A stretch of 64,000 bases of DNA from JABDBL01 sp963845445 (GCA_963845445.1 CAWJSE010000002.1:2542001-2606000); one strand, 5' to 3'. Numbered from the stretch's first letter, positions 9,642 to 19,900 are shown. A program made the numbers and translations. The notes: generated from the letters alone by a model not told the origin.

Positions 9642-11641
9642 AGCTTAACGCTTAACCCAACTAAAACCAATAAGGTCATGAACACATAAAGAAGATACAA
9701 ATGGATGCTGCCAGTTTGCAATCCACCTATTGCTTTGCTTAAAAGCAAAACTAATTTCATTGTCGGTTGATAAATAAGTCCCTCTAACAAAGGCGAGGTA
9801 ACAGTCTCAAATTTAATCGCCTCTGGAAAGTGCCTTCGGTCTTTGCCCTGAATTTCAGTGATCATGCGATAGCGTAATATTGGTGCAAATATGCGCGCTA
9901 TTGACTCAGAAAAACTTGTACCCGTTTCTTCGGCCCGCGTGGGCAAATTACCATAACCACAATCCCAGGTTACATATTTTCTCAATCCTGCTTCAGGACG
10001 CTTAGACCAAACAAACAAGAAGGTGATTAGCCCCAAAGTGGTAAAACTACCCAGCACGGTTATATAAACGAGAGGTAAATCGAACTGGTTGGCATTCTTG
10101 CCAATCTCTGGCAAGACTTCCGCACATATTGGATGAAGAAATAAAGTGACGTATGGGGCCATTAGTCCAAGCAGCAAGCAAGAAACTGCAAAAAATATCT
10201 GCACTAAAACAGTACCGATCGATAATTCACCGACATGATTTATTGCTTCTGAACGAGCTCTGCCCAGAAAACCTATACCAATAGCTTTGGTATAACAAGC
10301 CAGAGATAAAGCACTGACTAGAGCCAGAATTCCCACTAGCGTTAAAGACAATCCGCGATCAAATACTTGCGCTTTAGACATTGCAAGAGCAAAGAGACAC
10401 TGATAAATCATCCACTTACTGGCAAAACCATTAAAAGGGGGTAAGGCCACAGCAGATAGCCCATTAGCCAAAAAACAAGCTGTTGTCCAAGGCATTCGCT
10501 TTACTAAACCACCTAAAAATGCCAGATCACGTGTGTGCGTCGTTGCCTCTATCCCGCCTGCTCCCACAAATAACCCCGCTTTACAAAGACTGTGATTAAG
10601 CGAGTGGAATAAAGCGGCGATCAAAGCCAGAGCTGCCAAGTTCCATTGCTGAAAGTAGCGTCCCATCAAGCAGAGTGCTAGTGCCATAATAATCAGGCCA
10701 ATATTTTCGACACTGCTGTATGAAAGCATGCGCTTTAAGTCGTGTTCTAGCAAAGCAAACAGTGACCCCCATATTATTGATACAGTGCCTAAAGCAAGAG
10801 CGATATAAGCCAAAATCAGCCCTGCATTATTATCAACAATTAGTAGGCGAATCAAAGCATATATGCCAGCTAATTTCATAATCGTACTCATCAAAGCAGT
10901 GACTGGACTTGGCGCTTCTGCTTGGGCATAGGCCATCCAGATATGAAAGGGCCAAATGCCAGACTTAACAGCCAAACCACAGAATAAGAGTAAAGCGGGC
11001 AATATCAATGAGCCAGCTGCATGCCAGTTAGAAAAATCCCAACTGTGAAAATGCCGATAATAATAAAGGAAAGAAGCAAATAAAAGCACGGTTGAAATGG
11101 CAGTCATACCCAGATAGATTAGCGCCGCGTGCCTGGCTCTTTGCCTTACATGATCGGAAGCGATTAGGCTCATGGCCGCCAAGGACATCGTTTCCCAAAA
11201 CACCAAAAAGCTAATTGCATTTGTGCTAAGAAAAGTAAGCGTTAGTGCCAGCACGAACACAAAAATACAATGCCAGTATATTCCAGGATGTAAGCGATCT
11301 TTATACTTATTTAAATAAGCTGGTGAAAAAATTGCCAGCGCACAAACGGTAACAGCCACTATGCCAATGAAAAAGCAAATCAGCCCATCAATCCGAATAG
11401 AAAAAGGAGCTACTCCGAAATAGCAAAAGGGCAAGAAGTCGTATATAGCGGCCTTTTGTCCATAAGATAGTGCAGCCGCCAGGCCCACCAACGAGCCGCC
11501 AATAAAGAGCAGTATAGAATAGAACAGGTGTTTTGCTTTAGCGCCTGTGAAAAATACAAGCAAAGCAGCTGTTGCCCATAACCCTAAGCCGCATTTAATA
11601 GCAAGTACGGGTAGCGGCACAGAATCTAGGTTAAGTAGCAT
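9638..11641 (-). CDS. HyfB/HycC (NuoL/M-like) proton-conducting membrane subunit
   Basis: 667 residues, about 15-16 membrane segments, the first gene of the complex. Family landmarks: FLVFWETMSLAAM with the helix glutamate, GLAVKSGIWPFHIWM with the buried lysine, AQAEAPSPVTALMSTIMKLAG, HSLNHSLCKAGLFVGAG and ALPPFNGFASKW. The C-terminal ~170 residues (including TWDCGYGNLPTRAEETGTSFSE) are the HycC/HyfB-type extension that distinguishes these from NuoL. Together with HycD-, HyfE- and HyfF-like proteins it makes an ion-pumping arm with two antiporter-like channels. It diverges from purF across 305 nt. No strong Shine-Dalgarno is seen before the ATG at 11641. Confidence 0.9.
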   Translation of the reverse strand: MLLNLDSVPLPVLAIKCGLGLWATAALLVFFTGAKAKHLFYSILLFIGGSLVGLAAALSYGQKAAIYDFLPFCYFGVAPFSIRIDGLICFFIGIVAVTVCALAIFSPAYLNKYKDRLHPGIYWHCIFVFVLALTLTFLSTNAISFLVFWETMSLAAMSLIASDHVRQRARHAALIYLGMTAISTVLLFASFLYYYRHFHSWDFSNWHAAGSLILPALLLFCGLAVKSGIWPFHIWMAYAQAEAPSPVTALMSTIMKLAGIYALIRLLIVDNNAGLILAYIALALGTVSIIWGSLFALLEHDLKRMLSYSSVENIGLIIMALALCLMGRYFQQWNLAALALIAALFHSLNHSLCKAGLFVGAGGIEATTHTRDLAFLGGLVKRMPWTTACFLANGLSAVALPPFNGFASKWMIYQCLFALAMSKAQVFDRGLSLTLVGILALVSALSLACYTKAIGIGFLGRARSEAINHVGELSIGTVLVQIFFAVSCLLLGLMAPYVTLFLHPICAEVLPEIGKNANQFDLPLVYITVLGSFTTLGLITFLFVWSKRPEAGLRKYVTWDCGYGNLPTRAEETGTSFSESIARIFAPILRYRMITEIQGKDRRHFPEAIKFETVTSPLLEGLIYQPTMKLVLLLSKAIGGLQTGSIHLYLLYVFMTLLVLVGLSVKL

Positions 11642-11946
11642 AAATAGGCGGTTTGACCAATACTTTTGTATTTTTTAAATTTTCGACCCAATTTAAGCAA
11701 AGGCTTAAATTACTAGCAATTCGGATCATTATAAAGTCCTAAAGCGTGCCCCATTATATTGCTTTTAGGTATTGACAAAACTACTATGCAATTGTTTCCA
11801 AATTATGATCAACGGGCGCAAAGTTAAGTTCGGATTAGTAAACGCGCTTTACATTTAAAGAACTTATTGTGCCCTGATCTCTAACTCTTAATTAAGTTCT
11901 TCATAATACAATTAGCTTACTTTGCAAGCTTGGTAAACTGCTATTC
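11642..11946. promoter_or_regulatory. Divergent intergenic region between hydrogenase-like and purine operons
   Basis: This 305-nt, very AT-rich region separates two divergently transcribed operons, so it should contain both promoters. A TTGACA hexamer occurs on the plus strand at about 11773 (GGTATTGACAAAAC), but I see no convincing -10 at the proper spacing. No riboswitch-like conserved purine aptamer was recognised, and no ORF of note is present. Confidence 0.4.
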
Positions 11947-13406
11947 ATGTGCGGCTTAATTGCTATTTCCGGTTCCGCGAACTCGGCCTATGAGGTATTT
12001 TTTGGCCTGATGAATTTGCAGCACCGAGGACAAGATGGTGCTGGCATATTGGCAGTTGAGCAAAATGGCGAGCCGATCTTTAACCTGCAAAAGGCAGCGG
12101 CTTAGTAGGCAATATATTCTCTGAACATACTCTACGCAATATCAACTCCAAAGCAGCCCTCGGTCAAACTCGCTATTCCACAGTGGGACCAAACGATCCC
12201 AATCTGTTACAGCCCTTTCTAGACTACGAAAATGGTATTGCTATTGCCCATAATGGCACTATCGTCAATTTTTATTCATTACTAGATGAAATTGGCGAGC
12301 ACAATCTATCGGTAGGCGGCATCAAGATTGAATCTGATTCCGCTTTTATTTTGTATTTAATGACGCACTACTTAAACAAAAAAACGGTTAACTGCGAAAG
12401 TGTCTTTTCGGCTATCAAAGAATGCACCTCAAAATTAGTCGGTAGTTACTCAGTTTTAGGAATAACGCGTAGCGGTGATATCTTCGGCTTTCGCGACCCC
12501 AATGGCATTCGTCCACTGGTGCTCGGGAAGCGGCAAGACAAACATGGCGAAATGGTCTACGGTATGGCCAGTGAAACTATCGCCCTCAGCTTTCTTGGTT
12601 TTAATGATTTAGAAGACATCAAGCCAGGCGAAGCTATTTATATTGATGCACAAGGTAAACTAACTAAAAAACTAATACAGTCAGATATTGCTTCTCCTTG
12701 CATGTTTGAATGGGTATATTTTTCGAGAGTAGAGTCAAAATGGGAGAACCAATGCGTCTATGCTGCCAGATTTAAACTAGGAAAAATTCTTGCTGACCAA
12801 CTCAAATCAAAGGGAATAACTGCCGATCTAGTCATTCCTGTGCCCGAAACAAGCCGCGTCGCCGCCATAGCATTAGCTGAAACACTAGATATAGCTTTTA
12901 GAGAAGTTCTGATTAAAAATCGCTATATCAATCGTACATTCATTCTGGATGATCAAGCTACCCGCCAAGAAGCCATTCGTCGCAAATTATTTCCTATCGC
13001 TGACGAAATTAGGGGCAAACACTGTTTGCTGGTCGACGACAGCATTGTACGTGGTAATACTGCGGCTCAAATTGTAAGACTAATGAAACAGGCGGGCGCC
13101 GCTAAAATAACCATTGTCTCAACTTGTCCACCCATTATCAGCCCATGTTATTATGGTATCGATTTTCCTAGTCCCACTGAGCTGATTTCATACAATCGCA
13201 CCCCGGAAGAAGTCGCACAAGCCATTGGTGCTGATTCGGTTATTTTTCAAACTCTTGATGGCTTGAAAAAAGCGCTTAGTCGCGAATCGCTTTGTCTGGG
13301 TTGCCTGACCGGTGAATACCCAACTGATATTACTAGTGGTAGCGATTTTGAGTCTAGGCGCCTCAAAGATAGGGGACCATCACTGCCAGTTAAACATAAA
13401 TGTTAG
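11947..13406 (+). CDS. purF: Amidophosphoribosyltransferase (PurF), one frameshift
   Basis: First committed step of purine synthesis: PRPP plus glutamine gives phosphoribosylamine. The ATG at 11947 gives MCGLIAISG, so the nucleophile Cys follows Met directly, as in PurF. The first frame stops after LQKAAA; restoring one G at 12093-12094 gives LQKGSGLVGNIFS and joins the main frame, for 486 residues. Later motifs: GQTRYSTVG, FRDPNGIRPLVLGK, the PRPP loop CLLVDDSIVRGNT, and SPC plus CLGCLTGEYPT, the cysteines that bind a [4Fe-4S] cluster in Bacillus-type PurF. First gene of the purine operon; purC follows after 11 nt. Confidence 0.93.
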
Positions 13407-13417
13407 TGGATTAGAAA

Positions 13418-14701
13418 ATGGTCAATAATGCTGACTTAAAACTCAAATACGAAGGTTCGGTAAAAAATGTTTTCGCCGCACAAAACGATCCAAATTCACT
13501 CTGGTTTTCCTTCACCGACAAATATTCTGTCTTTGACTGGGGACAGATGCCTGATTTAATTGCTAACAAAGGAAATTCTCTAGCACTTATAGGAAGCTAT
13601 ATTTTTCAAAAACTTGCTGATGCAAAATTTTGGCAGACATTACCGCAATCAGCTTATCTCAAAAAATTCGATTCTGCCTATTTGCAAAGTCGATTTAATC
13701 ATCCTGTATTTTCTAGCGGCTTGAAAAAAAATGGACTGACAACACATTTTCTAGGGTTATATGAGGGTATTGGAGAATCAAAAAGTGGTATACAAAAGCT
13801 GAAAGAGCTGTGCCATAAAGATGCGCTAGATCTTAACGAAACCTCTACAAATAGTTTAAAGCCAAACAGTCATTTGCTTATGCAAGTTCTAGGGGCTGAA
13901 GTTGGCTGGCCTGAACTCAAGACTATTCTCCACGAGAATCTTTATTTCTATCCCCCTGTCACTAAATCTCCTCTTCGTCGATTAATTCCTCTCGAAGTAG
14001 TTTTTAGTTTTGGACTTTTAGACGGCAGTTCCCTCAAGCGCAAATTAGATCATGATCCGAAATACTCGCAATGTCTGGGCTTAGCCTCTTTACCCCAGGT
14101 GAACGAATGGTTCACGCATCCAGTTCTGCAATTTACTTCCAAATTAGAATCTAAAGATAGATTGTTAAACTGGCAAGAAGCAAGTTCAATGTCCAATCTT
14201 TCTGCACATCACTTTGAACAATTAGTTGAGCTGGCTTTAGATACAGCCCTTGCTTTGCATGACTTGTTCGCCTCGCGCCATCTAGAACTTTGGGACGGTA
14301 AGCTCGAATTCGTTTTTGACTGCCAAACAGAACAACTACTCTTAGCCGATTCTGTTGGACCAGATGAAGTGCGTTTGCTATTCAACGGCATTCATCTTTC
14401 TAAAGAGGTATTGAGACAGTATTATCGACCAACCGCCTGGTACAAATCATTGGATGCTGCAAGAACAATTGCGGCTAAAAACGCGCAGGAAGACTGGCAA
14501 AGCATTTGTCGTGACCAGCTCAAACAAAGTCCTAAGCCCCTACCAGCCGATTTAAAGATTCTAGTGGATCAATTATATGGCACTCTCACTAATGAAATTT
14601 TTGCCCGGCAGATTTTTCCTGCACATCCTCCCTTAAAAGATTTCACAGTCCAATTAGAAAAAACGCTTTCTCATTATAAAAAAGAACACATTAATGCTTA
14701 A
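13418..14701 (+). CDS. purC: Divergent, enlarged SAICAR synthetase (PurC-like)
   Basis: 427 residues, against about 240 for ordinary bacterial PurC. The N-terminal YEGSVKNVF matches the family nucleotide-binding YEGKxK start. FTDKYSVFDWGQ with IANKG, the LIPLEVVFSF strand, and the late HLELWDGKLEFVFD and LLLADSVGPDEVR segments (family: xADTKFEFG and IDEVxTPDSSR) follow in PurC order. Position in a pur operon between purF and purD supports the assignment: CAIR plus aspartate plus ATP gives SAICAR. The insertion around residues 95-170 and the long C-terminus are unusual. The stop overlaps the purD start by 8 nt. A divergent homologue with a changed substrate cannot be excluded. Confidence 0.78.
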   Translation: MVNNADLKLKYEGSVKNVFAAQNDPNSLWFSFTDKYSVFDWGQMPDLIANKGNSLALIGSYIFQKLADAKFWQTLPQSAYLKKFDSAYLQSRFNHPVFSSGLKKNGLTTHFLGLYEGIGESKSGIQKLKELCHKDALDLNETSTNSLKPNSHLLMQVLGAEVGWPELKTILHENLYFYPPVTKSPLRRLIPLEVVFSFGLLDGSSLKRKLDHDPKYSQCLGLASLPQVNEWFTHPVLQFTSKLESKDRLLNWQEASSMSNLSAHHFEQLVELALDTALALHDLFASRHLELWDGKLEFVFDCQTEQLLLADSVGPDEVRLLFNGIHLSKEVLRQYYRPTAWYKSLDAARTIAAKNAQEDWQSICRDQLKQSPKPLPADLKILVDQLYGTLTNEIFARQIFPAHPPLKDFTVQLEKTLSHYKKEHINA

Positions 14702-16025
14702 TTTGCCATCACACCCTTTGAAAATTCTTATTATTGGCAGTGGCGGTCGAGAACACGCTTTGGTTTGGAAGCTTGCTCAAAGCCCACTGGTGAGCGAGAT
14801 TTTCTGTGCACCGGGTAATGGTGGTACGGCCGGCGAAAATAAAACGAAAAATATAAATATCCAGATCGACGAATTCGCTAAACTCAGCCAATTTTGTATT
14901 GACGACAAAATCGATTTATCTGTAGTTGGACCAGACAACGCCTTGGCGCAGGGTATTGTAGACCATTTCTTACAAAAAGGGTTGAGAATTTTTGGACCGA
15001 CCAAAGCAGCAGCAAAACTGGAATGGAGCAAATCTTATGCCAAAGAGTTTATGGCAAAGCATAAAATACCAACTGCCACATTTGTCACTGCCAAAGAGTA
15101 CGATCAAGCTTATAAACTGGTCAAAAACAATGCTTGGGCTCAGGTAATAAAAGTAGATGGCTTAGCTTTGGGCAAAGGTGTATACGTTTGCGATAATCAA
15201 CAAGAAGCGGAAGAAGCTTTACTAGAAATTTTCAAAGATAAGAAATTTGGACAAGCTGGTGAAACAGTTGTATTAGAAGAAAGGCTCAATGGCGAGGAGA
15301 TTTCTCTATTTCTTCTTTGCGACGGTAAACACTTTTTACCGCTGGCTGCCAGCCAGGATAACAAAAGACGTTTTGAAAATAATCGCGGACCTAATACCGG
15401 TGGCATGGGTGCTATTAGCCCTCCAGCAATTTACGAAAAATATAAAAATCTCATTGAAACAACTATATTTGCTCCATTAATGGCAGCCTTACAAAAGGAC
15501 AACATCAATTACCAAGGACTTCTATATCTCGGTATCCTCTTCAACCAAAACAAAAAGACGAATACCATAGAAGCCAAAGTTTTGGAATTTAATGCCCGTT
15601 TTGGCGATCCTGAAACGCAAGCTGTTTTATTACGCCTGAAATCAGATCTTTTACCTGCCTTATGGGCCTGCACAGAAGAGAAACTGAACGAAATTATTCT
15701 GGAGTGGACTGATGAACCCAGCTGTTGCGTAGTGGCAGTAGCCAAAAACTATCCAGAAAAAAGCTCTGCCGGGGAAACTATAAATTTACCGAAAGACAAA
15801 TCCCCCTCTGGCAACATCGTAATTTTTCACGCCGGTACTAAATTGACGGACAATACCTTGGTCACTGCTGGCGGACGGGTTCTTGCCGTCTCCGCACTGG
15901 GAAATAATTTAGAACAAGCCGCCAGTTCGGCCTATGCTTGTCTTTCCAAAATACATTTTGAATCAATTGATTACCGCAAAGACATAGGACGCTCGAAAAA
16001 TAACTTATCAATCAGGGCTCACTAA
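14694..16025 (+). CDS. purD: Phosphoribosylamine-glycine ligase (PurD)
   Basis: ATP-grasp enzyme making GAR from phosphoribosylamine, glycine and ATP. Motifs: LIIGSGGREHALVWKL at the N-terminus, CAPGNGGTA, VVGPDNALAQGIVD, the ATP-grasp core WAQVIKVDGLALGKGV, RRFENNRGPNTGGMGAISP, and EFNARFGDPETQ. 443 residues, slightly longer than typical. Starts inside the end of purC (8-nt overlap) and is followed by purL after 1 nt, so it lies in a tightly coupled operon. Confidence 0.95.
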   Translation: MLNLPSHPLKILIIGSGGREHALVWKLAQSPLVSEIFCAPGNGGTAGENKTKNINIQIDEFAKLSQFCIDDKIDLSVVGPDNALAQGIVDHFLQKGLRIFGPTKAAAKLEWSKSYAKEFMAKHKIPTATFVTAKEYDQAYKLVKNNAWAQVIKVDGLALGKGVYVCDNQQEAEEALLEIFKDKKFGQAGETVVLEERLNGEEISLFLLCDGKHFLPLAASQDNKRRFENNRGPNTGGMGAISPPAIYEKYKNLIETTIFAPLMAALQKDNINYQGLLYLGILFNQNKKTNTIEAKVLEFNARFGDPETQAVLLRLKSDLLPALWACTEEKLNEIILEWTDEPSCCVVAVAKNYPEKSSAGETINLPKDKSPSGNIVIFHAGTKLTDNTLVTAGGRVLAVSALGNNLEQAASSAYACLSKIHFESIDYRKDIGRSKNNLSIRAH

Positions 16026-16026
16026 A

Positions 16027-19000
16027 ATGGCACAGCAAACCAGTAACGAAATCAAGAATAAGAATAAAACACAAGCTGCTAACAGTCTCGCAGCTTCATC
16101 AATACCTTATTTGGCTATTGTTGTCCCGAAAACTCTAGAAAAACAGGCTTTATTAGCATTACCAGCTTATTGGTTGCAATCAATCGATAACCCTATTCCC
16201 AAAGAACTTACCAAACCAGTTGTCACCATTCTGGCCGAGACTCTTACTGAATCTTTGTTAGAAGATTTATGGATCTGCTCAATTGATAAATTATCAAATT
16301 GGCAGAAAAGATGGCAACAAATTGGCTTTAAGCAATGGGCAGAAAAACAATTCTTACCAGGAGTGACAGACAATCTGGCCCATGTGGTTGAGGAAGCTTT
16401 CAGCCTTCAAAATATGCCCATTTCACTAAAAGTGGCTTCCGGAACAATCTATCTGTCTGCCCAAACAGAGGCATTTGCTCAAACAGAATACAAGCTTTAT
16501 CACCCTGTTGTAGAACGTTTTCAAGTTCATGATTTGTCTTCGGCTAACCCTAGTTATTTTACCTTTCCTGCTGTAGTCTTGGATAAGCCACCTGCTCCAG
16601 AAATTGTCAATCTCGACGTCACTGACGAAGAGCTTTTGTCCATCAGTAAGACTCGTGTATTGGCTTTAAGCATTGAAGAAATGCTTGCCATTAAACATCA
16701 TTACACTACTCCTCTCAATAAGTCACATCGATTAAAAGCTGGCCTGACTGTTTGGCCTACTGATGCAGAATTAGAAGTAATTGCCCAAACTTGGAGTGAA
16801 CATTGCAAGCATAAAATTTTTAATGCCAATATTTCATTGCACGAAACAGATATTAAAGCTAAAGAAAAGACAAGTTCGATAAAAAGCCTTTATAAATCTT
16901 ACATTCAAGGTGCTACTAAACACTTGCAAGATAAACGTAAGGACTTATTGTCTGTGTTCAAAGACAATTCTGGTATTGTTAAATGGAATAATAAATTTGC
17001 TATTTGCTTTAAAGTAGAAACCCATAACTCGCCTTCTGCTCTTGAACCTTACGGCGGTGCTTTAACTGGCATTCTTGGTGTAAACAGAGATATTCTCGGA
17101 ACGGGACTGGGTGCTAGACCGCTATTCAACACCGATGTGCTTTGTTTCGCTTATCCTTCCGAAAATTTAGCGAAACGTCCAAAACTCCTTCCACCAGAGA
17201 CAATTATTGAGGGTGTACGCAAAGGTATTCAAGACGGTGGTAATAAAAGTGGTATACCCACTGTTAATGGTGCGATAGTTTTCGATCCCAAATATCGAGC
17301 CAAGCCATTGGTTTTTTGCGGTACCGGCGGTATTCTGCCTTTAGAAGTTGCCGGGCAATGTGCTTACGAAAAACACACTCAGCCCGGTGACACTATTGTC
17401 ATGGCCGGCGGGCGTGTGGGCAAGGATGGTATTCACGGCGCAACATTTTCCTCAGAGGCATTGCATGAAGGGAGTCCAGTTACCGCCGTACAAATCGGCG
17501 ATCCCTTTACTCAAAAGAGACTAATAGATTTTGTTTTGGCCGCTAGGGATAAAGGGTTAATAACTGGTATCACAGACAATGGGGCGGGCGGACTTTCATC
17601 CTCTGTTGGCGAAATGGCCAGTATTACTGGCGGTGCTATAGTTAATCTGGACAGTGTTCCTACCAAATATCCCGGATTAGCTCCTTGGGAGATTATTATT
17701 TCCGAGTCACAAGAGCGCATGACCATATCAACCAATAATTTTGCTGGTTTGCAAGAATTAGCCCGAAAATTCAATGTGGAAATTACTGCTATTGGTGAGT
17801 TTAACAAGTCCGGTAAATTTGAAATTACCCATCAACAAAAGAATATCGTTTCTCTCGATCTGGATTTCTTGCATAATGGTCATCCTGAACTTAATTTAGA
17901 TGCTGAATGGCAAAAAGATCTGTCAACTACGCAAATACCAAATAAGTTGCCTCAAGCAATAGATTTTGGCAGCCTGTTACTCGAAGTACTGGCTCATCCA
18001 AATATTTGTAGTCGCGAAGTGGTCATTCGCCAATACGATCATGAGGTACTCGGCAATAGTGTAGTCAAACCACTGATGGGACAAAATCAGAACGCTGCTT
18101 GTGATGCAGCTGTCATCACCCCGGTTTTAGGCGAGAATATCGGATTAGTGATATCGAATGGAATTTGTCCGCAATTAAGCGAACTCGACCCGTTTCTTAT
18201 GGCTCAATGTGCCTTGGACGAAGCAATACGCAATGCCGTTTGTGTAGGAAGCGATCCGGCTACTATCTCAATTTTAGATAACTTCTGTTGGCCAGATCCA
18301 ATCGCTTCTGAGAATAATCCCGATGGCAAGAAGTATTTGGGTATGTTGGTAAAAACCTGTCAGGGATTATACGAAGCGGCTATTTTCATGGAGACTCCAT
18401 TAATTTCGGGGAAGGATAGCATGAAGAATGATTTTGACGACGGAGTGATTCGCTTGTCCATTCTTCCCACCTTGCTAATTTCCGCGCTGGGCAAAGTGCA
18501 CAATATTAGTCATTGCCTTACTTCTCAATTTAAAAATGCCAATGATCAAATTTTTCTCCTTTCGGCTGGAACTCTCGGATTCGCTGGCACAACTATATCT
18601 CAGTTATTACCTTGTGATCAAATTCTTCCCGCTCTCGATCTAAAGAAGGCTAAATCTCTCTATCAAAAATTGCACCAGGCTATTGTGCAAGGCTTGGTCA
18701 ATTCTGCTCACGATGTCAGTGATGGGGGTATCCTGACCACGCTTTCTGAATCTATGATCGGGAGTGGATTGGGAGCCAAAATAAATTTGGACTACCAAAT
18801 TTTATCTAGATTCAATGAATCTTTAGCCAATAGCTTATCTAAGTTAAATAATGAATCTTATGCGCCTCTTTTATTGTTTGCCGAAGGACCAGGACAAATA
18901 ATAGTAACTGTCCCAAAAGAATCTAGTGCCGATTTTATAAAACACATGAAAGAACAAAGTATTTTGCCCCTCGGCCAAGTAACTAAGCAAGACACGCTAG

Positions 19001-19095
19001 AAATTAATTTAAAAATAAAAGAAAATAAAATGCAATATAAATGGCCTTTAGAAAAGCTGCTTAATGCTTGGATCGCCCCTCTACCATTTGCTTAA
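16027..19095 (+). CDS. purL: Phosphoribosylformylglycinamidine synthase, PurL of intermediate size
   Basis: FGAM synthase: FGAR plus glutamine plus ATP gives FGAM. 1022 residues, longer than the small PurL (~740, needs PurS and PurQ) and shorter than the large type (~1300, with its own glutaminase domain). The core runs from about residue 240: WSEHCKHKIF, ETHNSPSALEPYGGALTG, GARPLFNTDV, GGNKSGIPTVNGAI, ITDNGAGGLSSSVGEMA, and SGKDSMKN and DVSDGGIL in the second half. The N-terminal ~200 residues probably replace PurS. The separate purQ directly downstream supplies the glutaminase, which fits the missing C-terminal domain. Confidence 0.92.
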   Translation: MAQQTSNEIKNKNKTQAANSLAASSIPYLAIVVPKTLEKQALLALPAYWLQSIDNPIPKELTKPVVTILAETLTESLLEDLWICSIDKLSNWQKRWQQIGFKQWAEKQFLPGVTDNLAHVVEEAFSLQNMPISLKVASGTIYLSAQTEAFAQTEYKLYHPVVERFQVHDLSSANPSYFTFPAVVLDKPPAPEIVNLDVTDEELLSISKTRVLALSIEEMLAIKHHYTTPLNKSHRLKAGLTVWPTDAELEVIAQTWSEHCKHKIFNANISLHETDIKAKEKTSSIKSLYKSYIQGATKHLQDKRKDLLSVFKDNSGIVKWNNKFAICFKVETHNSPSALEPYGGALTGILGVNRDILGTGLGARPLFNTDVLCFAYPSENLAKRPKLLPPETIIEGVRKGIQDGGNKSGIPTVNGAIVFDPKYRAKPLVFCGTGGILPLEVAGQCAYEKHTQPGDTIVMAGGRVGKDGIHGATFSSEALHEGSPVTAVQIGDPFTQKRLIDFVLAARDKGLITGITDNGAGGLSSSVGEMASITGGAIVNLDSVPTKYPGLAPWEIIISESQERMTISTNNFAGLQELARKFNVEITAIGEFNKSGKFEITHQQKNIVSLDLDFLHNGHPELNLDAEWQKDLSTTQIPNKLPQAIDFGSLLLEVLAHPNICSREVVIRQYDHEVLGNSVVKPLMGQNQNAACDAAVITPVLGENIGLVISNGICPQLSELDPFLMAQCALDEAIRNAVCVGSDPATISILDNFCWPDPIASENNPDGKKYLGMLVKTCQGLYEAAIFMETPLISGKDSMKNDFDDGVIRLSILPTLLISALGKVHNISHCLTSQFKNANDQIFLLSAGTLGFAGTTISQLLPCDQILPALDLKKAKSLYQKLHQAIVQGLVNSAHDVSDGGILTTLSESMIGSGLGAKINLDYQILSRFNESLANSLSKLNNESYAPLLLFAEGPGQIIVTVPKESSADFIKHMKEQSILPLGQVTKQDTLEINLKIKENKMQYKWPLEKLLNAWIAPLPFA

Positions 19096-19104
19096 GGAAA
19101 GAAT

Positions 19105-19872
19105 ATGCCACCAAAAGCTGTAGTTTTATACGGAGACGGTTTTAACACCGAAGAAGAAACAATCTTCGTTCTTTCGCAGGTTGGGTTTGCTGCTTCTACC
19201 TTACACATCACTGATTTTCTAGAGAACAGCAACAGCTTAAATAGTATTGACCTGCTAGTAGTGCCGGGCGGCTTTTCTTTCGGCGACGAGATAAGAAGCG
19301 GAAAAGTTTTAGCGTTAAAGCTCAAAAACAAATTGTTAGCTGAATTAAATAACTTTGTTGATAGAGGAAAATTTCTTCTTGGAATTTGTAATGGTTTCCA
19401 GGTACTGACTTCGCTTGGCCTTTTACCCGACCATAATTTATTTGGGGAGCATGCAGCTGCTCTTGTTCGCAATCAATCAAATAAATTTTCTAACCATTGG
19501 GTAAAAATGATAGTCAATGAAAAAATAAAAAGTCCTTTTCTAACCGGTCTTAAAACATTGTCGGCACCAGTCAGGCACGGGGAGGGCAAATTAATGCTAC
19601 GAGAGGATGTTGCTCCTGTTATTGAGCAATTCGCTTGTCTAAAATACGAAAATAATTTTAGCGGCAGTTTCAATGGCATTGCCGCTCTCACTAATAAAAC
19701 CGGGAATGTCTTTGGTCTTATGCCCCACCCAGAAGCATTTGTTACTTTGTCACAACATCCAGCCTGGACTGAATGGCAGTCAAACTTACATAATGACAAA
19801 CTCGAATCTCTCCCTTATACAATGCCGGACGGTTTAGTCTTTTTTCAAAATGCATTCAATGCCCTTAATTAG
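19105..19872 (+). CDS. purQ: FGAM synthase glutaminase subunit (PurQ)
   Basis: Class I glutamine amidotransferase that feeds ammonia to PurL. The catalytic Cys lies in LLGICNGFQVL (nucleophile elbow), with His/Glu in LMPHPEAF near the end. VVPGGFSFGDEIRSGK near residue 50 is characteristic of PurQ. 255 residues. An AAGGAAAG ribosome binding site precedes the ATG. It begins 9 nt after purL, and its end is separated from the purH start by 28 nt. Confidence 0.95.
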   Translation: MPPKAVVLYGDGFNTEEETIFVLSQVGFAASTLHITDFLENSNSLNSIDLLVVPGGFSFGDEIRSGKVLALKLKNKLLAELNNFVDRGKFLLGICNGFQVLTSLGLLPDHNLFGEHAAALVRNQSNKFSNHWVKMIVNEKIKSPFLTGLKTLSAPVRHGEGKLMLREDVAPVIEQFACLKYENNFSGSFNGIAALTNKTGNVFGLMPHPEAFVTLSQHPAWTEWQSNLHNDKLESLPYTMPDGLVFFQNAFNALN

Positions 19873-19900
19873 TAAAAACAGCCAAGATAGGAAAACAAAT

